In this document: one piece after another, positions 6,169 through 10,514 of the stretch
Position numbering within the stretch: position 1 is the stretch's first letter
Layout of the letters: each line of letters opens with the position of its first letter
Assembly (NCBI GenBank): GCA_024277405.1
Contig: JAJRVI010000070.1
Location: 1-10,514 of the forward strand
Length of the DNA stretch: 10,514 nucleotides
Direction: 5' to 3'
Source: Fidelibacterota bacterium
GTDB lineage: Bacteria > Bipolaricaulota > Bipolaricaulia > Bipolaricaulales > Bipolaricaulaceae
The notes under the pieces: model-generated
The model's input: only the letters and a program-made list of their open reading frames with translations
Told to the model about the DNA's origin: nothing
Database searches by the model: none
Translations under genes and position numbers: made by a program

Positions 6169-7015
6169 ATGTAGCGGGTGGGGGTGGGCCTGTTGCTGGG
6201 GGCGGCGGGGATCCCCGGACCTGAGGTGCGATCACCTCCTGGCCCAGGGCTTGGCCACAGTAAACCTCGCTTCCCCGGCGGGGGACGGCCCCCGTTCCGC
6301 TCGGGCGGCACCCACGACCACCGGGGGCCTCGCCTCCCTCGTGGCCCTCCGGGACGTGGTGCGCTTCCTGCGCGGGGAGATCTCGGACGAGGGAGGCGCT
6401 ATACCTCCGACCTCCCCCCTATTCCCCGATCCAGGGGGGGCCTTATCGACTCCTCCAATGGGGGGAACACGGCGGCGGTAGCCCGGGGCCTGTTCGAGAC
6501 GAGACGGCGGTGGACTGGTACGTGGGCTGGGAGAACCCGGCCGGGGTGCAGTTCACCACCGGGGACTTCGGCTCCCGGGACCAGAGGCTTCCCCTCTACG
6601 CCCCCCTGTTCCTTACCGGCTTACCCCGCAGGGGGTCGAGTGTGATGTGGACTACACTCCCTTGCGGTGGGACGGGGAGGCGATCCCCGGGGCTGGGGCC
6701 CCGGCGACGCGGTACCCGAGGGGTCCTCTACCACGACCTCGACGGGAACGGCCGCTACGATCCTGGGGACTACGTGCTCGGCTCCTATCCCGGCACCTTC
6801 GCCGGGGTCGAGAGACGGGTCTATTCCGCCCACGCCCTGGAGGCGGCCGTGGAAGAGGGCCTCATCGCCCCTTGGCCGGAGGCCCCGATCGCCGCTTCTT
6901 CGGGGACTGGCCCTCCGATCGGGACGCGGTTTTGGCCGGGAGGCGGCAAGGGGGCTCCCCGCGGGAGACCACCGTGCCGTACGGGGGCTCGTACCTCACG
7001 GGATATCCGGGATAG
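6169..7015 (+). pseudogene. Decayed gene for an exported protein (codon-2 stop and several frameshifts)
   Basis: Protein-like sequence continues through all three forward frames, which marks a broken gene of roughly 280 codons. A ribosome-binding site (GAGGAGG) precedes ATG 6169; codon 2 is TAG (6172-6174), then RVGVGLLLGAAG reads like a signal peptide. The frame then changes: VALRDVVRFLRGEISDEGG lies in the frame that closes at 6481; near 6399 it moves to the frame reading YSPIQGGPYRLLQWGEHGG and DWYVGWENPAGVQF; near 6620 to VECDVDYTPLRWDGEA; near 6722 to DLDGNGRYDPGDYVLG and VYSAHALEAAVEEGLIAPW; and near 6890 to RRFFGDWPSDRDAVLAGRR, ending at TAG 7013-7015. The DLDGNGRYDPGD segment resembles a calcium-binding loop of extracellular proteins. 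The family is not recognised. Sequencing indels are an alternative, but most breaks are not in homopolymers and codon 2 is a substitution-type lesion. Confidence 0.65.
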
Positions 7016-7037
7016 GTGGACACAATTCCGTCCCTGC

Positions 7038-7066
7038 TTGCCTGGAAAGGGGGATGCCCTTAACTT
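7038..7066 (+). promoter_or_regulatory. Candidate promoter of the frr-atp gene cluster
   Basis: TTGCCT (7038-7043) and TAACTT (7061-7066) are separated by 17 bp in the gap between the pseudogene and frr. An overlapping TTTAAT (7065-7070, 5 of 6 to TATAAT) could be the real -10. This AT-rich patch stands out locally and leaves a leader of about 25-30 bases carrying the Shine-Dalgarno GGAGGTGGAGGT just before ATG 7100. Matches are moderate. Confidence 0.4.
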
Positions 7067-7099
7067 TAATCCCAGCCGGTAACGAGCGGAGGTGGAGGT

Positions 7100-7657
7100 A
7101 TGGAACACGAACTCCTGGTGGAGTGTAGGAAACGCATGGACAAGACCATCGCCGCGCTGGAGGCGGATCTGGCGAAGGTCCAGACGGGACGGGCCAATCC
7201 CGCGTTGCTCGAGGACATCAAGGTGGACTACTACGGCACCCCCACGCCCCTGAAACACATCGCCCACATCACCGCCCCCGATCCCGACCTCCTCGTGGTG
7301 CGGCCCTTCGACCGCTCCCAGATCGGGGCCATGGAGAAGGCGATCGTCGCCGCCGACCTCGGCCTCAATCCGCAATCGGATGGGAACGTCATCCGCATCA
7401 AGGTGCCGCGGCTCTCGGAGGAACGGCGGGAGGAGCTGGTGAAGCTGGTGAAGAAGCGGGGGGAGGAGGCCAAGGTGGCCCTACGGAACATCCGACGCGA
7501 GTATAAGGAAAGGTTCGACGATATGAAGGATGAGGGGGCCCTCCCCGAGGACGACCACCGCCGCCTCCGGGAGCAGCTCGACAAGATCACCCAGGAGTAC
7601 GCCGAGAAGGTCGACGCGATTGTGGAGGCGAAAGCCCAACAGATGCGCACCCTGTGA
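7100..7657 (+). CDS. frr: Ribosome recycling factor
   Basis: RRF works with EF-G to split the post-termination ribosome so that its subunits can be reused. The product has 185 residues, the normal size for the family. Residues 1-29 and about 105-185 form the three-helix tRNA-like body (VQTGRANPALL, LSEERREELVKLVKK, ALRNIRREYKE), and residues 30-104 the small beta domain (VDYYGTPTPLKHIAHI, LVVRPFD, NPQSDGNVIRIKVPRL). Arg and Gly of TGRANP and the NPQSDGNVIR segment are family hallmarks. The start ATG has a strong Shine-Dalgarno GGAGGTGGAGGT. In many bacteria frr follows rpsB-tsf-pyrH; here it instead leads directly into ATP synthase genes with no visible terminator after its TGA, so it probably heads their transcript. 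Confidence 0.97.
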   Translation: MEHELLVECRKRMDKTIAALEADLAKVQTGRANPALLEDIKVDYYGTPTPLKHIAHITAPDPDLLVVRPFDRSQIGAMEKAIVAADLGLNPQSDGNVIRIKVPRLSEERREELVKLVKKRGEEAKVALRNIRREYKERFDDMKDEGALPEDDHRRLREQLDKITQEYAEKVDAIVEAKAQQMRTL

Positions 7658-8009
7658 GATCTCCCTCGCCTCGGCCCTGGGGATCCCGGAGATCCTGGGC
7701 ACGGGAGCGTCGGTGGCCTTGGGGCTCGGGATCGCCCTGGGGTGGCGCTGGGGGGCGGGCGTCCTGTGGGGCACGGGCACGATTCTGTTGGGCTACGGGC
7801 TGAGCTGGGTCTATCTCCCGCTCCTGGAACGTGTTCCCCGGCCGGGAGCGGCGGCGGGGGCGATGGGCGGGGTCAAACTCCTCCTCTACGCGGCCATCTC
7901 CTTCCTCGGGATCGCCATCGGGCTCGCGCCGCTGGCGGTCTGCGTCGGTTTGCTTATTCCCGGGCTCACTCTTAAAATGCGCTTGCTCTTTCGGACCGGG
8001 GAAAGCTAA
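7620..8009 (+). CDS. AtpI-like ATP synthase accessory membrane protein
   Basis: A small hydrophobic protein in the position of atpI, the poorly conserved gene that often precedes atpB and assists c-ring assembly or Mg2+ supply. It shows four hydrophobic segments: EILGTGASVALGLGIALGW, then GAGVLWGTGTILLGYGLSW, then GGVKLLLYAAISFLGIAIG, then LAPLAVCVGLLIPGLTL, ending in a basic tail MRLLFR. Gly-rich helix 2 and the overall four-helix plan match AtpI. The start is uncertain: TTG 7620, overlapping frr by 38 bp, gives 129 residues and a complete first helix, whereas GTG 7713 (preceded by GGGAG) gives 98 residues and cuts that helix short. The TAA stop at 8007-8009 directly abuts the atpB ATG, which implies translational coupling. 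The identification rests on context and topology rather than on sequence motifs. Confidence 0.6.
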   Translation: MWRRKPNRCAPCEISLASALGIPEILGTGASVALGLGIALGWRWGAGVLWGTGTILLGYGLSWVYLPLLERVPRPGAAAGAMGGVKLLLYAAISFLGIAIGLAPLAVCVGLLIPGLTLKMRLLFRTGES

Positions 8010-8747
8010 ATGCTAGAACGTCTGGGACAAAAGCTGATCCTGAAGCTCGAGCTCGGGCCGTTGGTGATCAGCTTCGACGTGATCACCGTGGCCATGAGCC
8101 TCGTGGTATCCCTGATCCTCGTCGGGATCGCCCTCTGGTTCCGCCGCGCCATCCCCCGGGATCCCGAGGCCCCCGTGAACCGCAGGCTCGCGTTCCTCGC
8201 GGGGGCGTTCGATTTCTTCCGGGAGCAGCTCCTGGGAGGGTTTTCCCCGGAGCTCGCCGCGCGGCTCTTCCCGGTGATCACCACTCTCTTCCTCTATGTC
8301 CTCTTCGCCAACTGGATCTCCGTCGTTCCCAAAGCGGAGTCCCCCACCCAGAACCTGAACGTCACGATGGGGCTCGCGTTGATGGTCTACGTGCTCTCCC
8401 ACTATTACGCCATCAAGACCAAGGGGGCCCGGGTGCATTTTCGGAGCTACCTCGAGCCGTATGCGTTTCTCTTGCCCATGAACCTGATCGGGGATTTCGG
8501 CCGGACCCTATCCCATGGGTTTCGCCTTTTCGGGAACATCTTCGGGGGGGCGATCCTCACCACCATCGTGCTCAGCCTCACGGCGAAGGTGATCGCGGCC
8601 ATACCGCTCGCGGCGCCGTTCGGCGTCATCTTCGGGGTGGGGCTTGGGACGTTCCTCAACGCGTGGTTCGGGATGTTCATCGGGGCCATCCAGGCGCTGG
8701 TGTTCGCCCTCCTGGCCTCGGTGTACATACGGTTGATGGCGACCTAA
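8010..8747 (+). CDS. atpB: F-type ATP synthase subunit a
   Basis: Subunit a of the Fo stator forms the half-channels that feed ions to the c ring. The 245-residue product has several membrane helices. The conserved block GRTLSHGFRLFGNIFGG (164-180) contains the essential arginine R172 (E. coli R210) and N176; IQALVFALLASVYI (227-240) contains Q228 (E. coli Q252). At the position of E. coli E219 (nine residues after the arginine) there is A181. The N-terminal start MLERLGQKLILKLELG is shorter than in E. coli, as in many Gram-positive and Thermotoga-type subunits. ATG 8010 follows GGGGAAAG at 7998-8005 and abuts the preceding stop. A 14-bp gap leads to atpE. Confidence 0.96.
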   Translation: MLERLGQKLILKLELGPLVISFDVITVAMSLVVSLILVGIALWFRRAIPRDPEAPVNRRLAFLAGAFDFFREQLLGGFSPELAARLFPVITTLFLYVLFANWISVVPKAESPTQNLNVTMGLALMVYVLSHYYAIKTKGARVHFRSYLEPYAFLLPMNLIGDFGRTLSHGFRLFGNIFGGAILTTIVLSLTAKVIAAIPLAAPFGVIFGVGLGTFLNAWFGMFIGAIQALVFALLASVYIRLMAT

Positions 8748-8761
8748 GGAAAGGGGGAGCG

Positions 8762-9010
8762 ATGAACATCTCCGGCGAACATCTGGTGGAAGCGATCAAG
8801 TACCTCGCGGCGGGGATCGCCATGGGGCTCGGGGCCATCGGGCCGGCCATCGGCGAGGGGATCGCCGCCGCCCACGCCCTGGACGGCATGGCCCGCCAGC
8901 CCGAGATGGAGGGGGCGTTGTTGCGGACCATGATCATCGGCCAGGCCATCACCGAGTCCACCGGCATTTACTCCCTGGTGGTGGCCATCATCCTCCTCTT
9001 CGTGGTGTGA
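8762..9010 (+). CDS. atpE: F-type ATP synthase subunit c with two-carboxylate, sodium-type ion site
   Basis: The 82-residue hairpin forms the rotor ring. Helix 1 (about 8-37) carries GPAIGEG (27-33) with E32; the polar loop MARQPEMEG (43-51) contacts F1; helix 2 (about 52-80) carries QAITESTGIYSL (61-72) with the ion-binding E65 plus S66, T67 and Y70. In the sodium-coupled Ilyobacter ring the site is Q32, V63, E65, S66, T67 and Y70. A second carboxylate at position 32 is the variant reported for Fusobacterium nucleatum, and Thermotoga-type c subunits also have it. Residue 63 is Ile here, but that residue contributes only backbone. A sodium-coupled enzyme is therefore inferred. The start ATG follows GGGGGAG; an upstream extension in this frame lies inside atpB and is rejected. 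The atpF GTG follows 11 bp after the stop. Confidence 0.96.
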   Translation: MNISGEHLVEAIKYLAAGIAMGLGAIGPAIGEGIAAAHALDGMARQPEMEGALLRTMIIGQAITESTGIYSLVVAIILLFVV

Positions 9011-9021
9011 GGGGGTAGGGG

Positions 9022-9537
9022 GTGGAGGCCTTCTGGGGCACCATCGTAAAGAACCTGAACTGGACGCTGATCCTCACCATCATCAACTTCGGCCTCCTCG
9101 TTTGGATCCTGAAGCGCATCCTTTACCGACGGACCCTGGAGTGGATCGAGCGGCGCCGGGCCCTGGAGGAGGAGAGGCTCAAGCGGGCCAAGGAGGCGGA
9201 AGAGGAGGCCCGGGCACTCTTGGCGCGGCGCCGGGAGGAGCTCGCCGAGGCGAACCGCACGGCCCGGGAGGTCATCGCCCGGGCCGAGGCCGAGGCCCAG
9301 CGGATCCTCAAGGAGGCGCGGGAGGAGGCCCGCCGCCAGGCCCAGGCGATCCTGGAGGAGGCCCGGGCCGAGGCGAGGAGGGAGCGCGAGGAGCTCATCT
9401 CCGAGCTCAAGAGGCAGTACGCCGAGCTCGTGATCCTGGCGGCCTCCCGGGTCCTCGCCCGGGAGGTGCGGCGTGACGACCACGAAGCCCTGATCTCCCA
9501 GCTCGTCCAGGGGATCGAGCGGAGGCTCCTGCAATGA
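9022..9537 (+). CDS. atpF: F-type ATP synthase subunit b
   Basis: Subunit b is the peripheral-stalk protein that links subunit a to delta and F1. The 171-residue product has one N-terminal membrane helix (about 13-32, LTIINFGLLVWILKRILY) and then a long, highly charged coiled coil (about 37-140) made almost only of Glu, Arg, Ala and Leu, with the family pattern ALLARRREELAEANRTAREV. The C-terminal part (LVILAASRVLAREV) is the delta-binding region. The start is GTG at 9022, 11 bp after the atpE stop; its ribosome-binding site is weak (GGGGGTAGGGG), which suggests coupling to atpE. The stop overlaps the atpH start (ATGA at 9534-9537). No second b or b' gene is seen. Confidence 0.94.
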   Translation: MEAFWGTIVKNLNWTLILTIINFGLLVWILKRILYRRTLEWIERRRALEEERLKRAKEAEEEARALLARRREELAEANRTAREVIARAEAEAQRILKEAREEARRQAQAILEEARAEARREREELISELKRQYAELVILAASRVLAREVRRDDHEALISQLVQGIERRLLQ

Positions 9538-10070
9538 AGGACCCCGAGGTCGCCGAACGCTACGCCGAGGCCCTCCACTCCCTGGCGAAGGAGGAGGGGG
9601 CCCTGGATCGGGTGGGACGGGACCTCGCCCTCCTGCGGGAGCTTTGGAACTCCCTCCCGGGGTTCGCCCGGTTCCTGGAGCATCCCCTGGTCCCGGTGGA
9701 ACTGAAGGAGGGGTTCCTCGACCGCGCCCTGGCGGAAGTTGTGCACCCCTACACCCTCAATTTCCTCAAGCTGCTGGCACGCAAGAAGCGGCTCGACTAC
9801 CTCCCCCTGATCCAGCGGGCGTACCTCAAGGTGGCGGAGAAGGAGGGGCGACTCGTATCCGCCCTGGTGCGGACCGCCATGCCCCTCACGGAGGATGAGG
9901 TTTCGCGGTTGCGGGAGGCCCTGGAGCGCGCACTGGGGAAGCCGGTGGTGCTGGAGTTGGAGGAGGCCCCGGAGCTCCTCGCCGGGGCGGAGCTCAGGCT
10001 CCGGGGGCAGCGGATCGACCTCTCCGTCGCGGGGAGGCTCCGGGCCCTGGCGGCGGAGCTGAAAGGATGA
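9534..10070 (+). CDS. atpH: F-type ATP synthase subunit delta
   Basis: Subunit delta (OSCP homologue) caps F1 and binds subunit b. At 178 residues it has the usual size. The N-terminal helical domain begins EVAERYAEALHSLAKEEGAL (residues 5-24) and contains FLEHPLVPVELKEGFLD (46-62) and LNFLKLLARKKRLDYLPLI (74-92). The C-terminal domain has the conserved block VRTAMPLTEDEVSRLREAL and ends in a segment where GAELRLRGQRIDLSVAGRL replaces the common GG-x-x-I-x-x-GD-x-x-x-D-x-S motif; the final D-x-S is present. The start ATG overlaps the atpF stop by 4 bp (ATGA), so translation is coupled. Three bases separate its stop from the atpA start. Confidence 0.93.
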   Translation: MKDPEVAERYAEALHSLAKEEGALDRVGRDLALLRELWNSLPGFARFLEHPLVPVELKEGFLDRALAEVVHPYTLNFLKLLARKKRLDYLPLIQRAYLKVAEKEGRLVSALVRTAMPLTEDEVSRLREALERALGKPVVLELEEAPELLAGAELRLRGQRIDLSVAGRLRALAAELKG

Positions 10071-10073
10071 GGG

Positions 10074-10514
10074 ATGGCAGCGCGTAAGGACGAGATCGCG
10101 GCGATCCTCAAGGAGCAGATAAAGCACTTCGGCCAGGACCTCCGCATGGAGGAAGTGGGGGTCGTGGTGGAGGTGGGGGACGGCATCGCCCGGGTATGGG
10201 GCCTGGAGAAGGCGGTGTCCGCGGAGCTCCTGGAGTTCCCCGGGGGGGTGTACGGGCTGGTCCTGGACCTCGAGGAGGACTCGGTGGGGGTGGCCCTCAT
10301 GGGGCCCGACGAGCACATCAAGGAGGGGGATCAGGTCCGCCGCACCGGCAGGGTCCTGGAGACCCCGGTGGGGACGGGATTCCTGGGGAGGGTGGTGGAC
10401 CCCCTGGGGAAGCCCCTGGACGGCAAGGGGCCCATCAAGCCCGAGGGCTACAGGAAAACGGACGCCAAGGCCCCGGGGGTCCTCATGCGCCAGCCGGTGG
10501 ATACCCCCCTGCAG
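10074..10514 (+). CDS. atpA: F-type ATP synthase subunit alpha, 3' end outside window
   Basis: Alpha is the non-catalytic nucleotide-binding subunit of the F1 hexamer. Only the first 147 codons are present. They cover the N-terminal helix that binds delta (KDEIAAILKEQIKHFGQ, 5-21), the beta-barrel crown (VGVVVEVGDGIARVWGLEKA, 28-47; LEFPGGVYGLVLDLEEDSVG, 53-72; GDQVRRTGRVLETPVG, 85-100) and GRVVDPLGKPLDGKGPI (104-120). The Walker A loop GDRQTGKT lies beyond the right edge. ATG 10074 has GGATGAGGG just upstream; an ATG at 10067 is in another frame. The order a, c, b, delta, alpha is the canonical atp order, so gamma, beta and epsilon genes are expected next. Confidence 0.95.
   Translation, partial: MAARKDEIAAILKEQIKHFGQDLRMEEVGVVVEVGDGIARVWGLEKAVSAELLEFPGGVYGLVLDLEEDSVGVALMGPDEHIKEGDQVRRTGRVLETPVGTGFLGRVVDPLGKPLDGKGPIKPEGYRKTDAKAPGVLMRQPVDTPLQ

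Noticed and set aside
4617..6224. Long plus-strand open frame (535 codons) opposite the nucleotidyltransferase
   Set aside because: Antisense shadow of a gene with recognisable catalytic motifs on the other strand; the product is rich in His, Arg, Gly and Pro with no coherent domain.
8663..8761. Upstream extension of atpE into atpB
   Set aside because: The frame is open, but the added residues are a shadow of atpB; ATG 8762 has its own GGGGGAG and gives the normal c-subunit N-terminus with E32/E65 numbering.
9123..10316. Long minus-strand open frame (397 codons) opposite atpF, atpH and atpA
   Set aside because: It spans three well-supported genes in antisense; low-complexity Leu/Gln/Pro and Ser/Arg tracts mark it as a shadow.
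1..10514. Mobile elements, CRISPR arrays, integrase or attachment sites
   Set aside because: No transposase-like protein, no regularly spaced repeats and no terminal inverted repeats were seen; the content is housekeeping genes.

Overview
The window is a gene-dense stretch of a high-GC (by eye about two thirds G+C) bacterial chromosome. It carries housekeeping genes and one decayed gene, with no sign of phage, transposon, CRISPR array or tRNA. The organism cannot be named from sequence alone. Four features point to a deep-branching, possibly thermophilic bacterium: a Thermotoga-like ATP synthase c subunit, a Thermotoga Omp-alpha-like SLH/coiled-coil envelope protein, a DRG-like TGS GTPase, and proteins rich in Glu and Arg. 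Candidatus Bipolaricaulota (OP1) or a neighbour of the Thermotogota would fit. This is inference, not a match.

Layout. Positions 2-1819 (+) hold uvrB without its first ~55-65 codons, which lie outside the window. It converges, with a 4-bp stop overlap, on a minus-strand gene (1816-2355) for a small exported SLH-domain protein. A divergent intergenic region of about 150 bp contains operator-like repeats and a -10-like box placed almost on the start of a DRG-like GTPase gene (2505-3494, +). Next is a conserved U32-like protein of uncertain function (3566-4516, +). It converges tail-to-tail, with a 74-bp antisense overlap, on a CCA-adding enzyme/poly(A) polymerase-type nucleotidyltransferase with an HD domain (4443-5963, -). 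Positions 5964-7099 have no intact gene. They hold a short-leader promoter for the nucleotidyltransferase, a GC-rich segment able to form nested hairpins, and a multiply frameshifted pseudogene of an exported protein (6169-7015).

From 7100 to the right edge runs one apparent operon: frr, an AtpI-like membrane protein, atpB, atpE, atpF, atpH and the start of atpA, all + strand with tight or overlapping junctions. Together they encode ribosome recycling followed by the Fo sector and first F1 subunits of an F-type ATP synthase. The remaining F1 genes would be expected to the right of the window.

The most interesting signal is in atpE. The c subunit has glutamates at both positions 32 and 65 plus S66, T67 and Y70. 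This is the two-carboxylate pattern of sodium-coupled rotors described from Fusobacterium nucleatum, so a sodium-driven synthase is a testable prediction. I found no clear previously undescribed system. The closest candidates are the SLH/coiled-coil/C-terminal-anchor protein with its repeat-bearing promoter region, the possibly structured RNA at 6027-6103, and the unusual linkage of frr to the ATP synthase genes.
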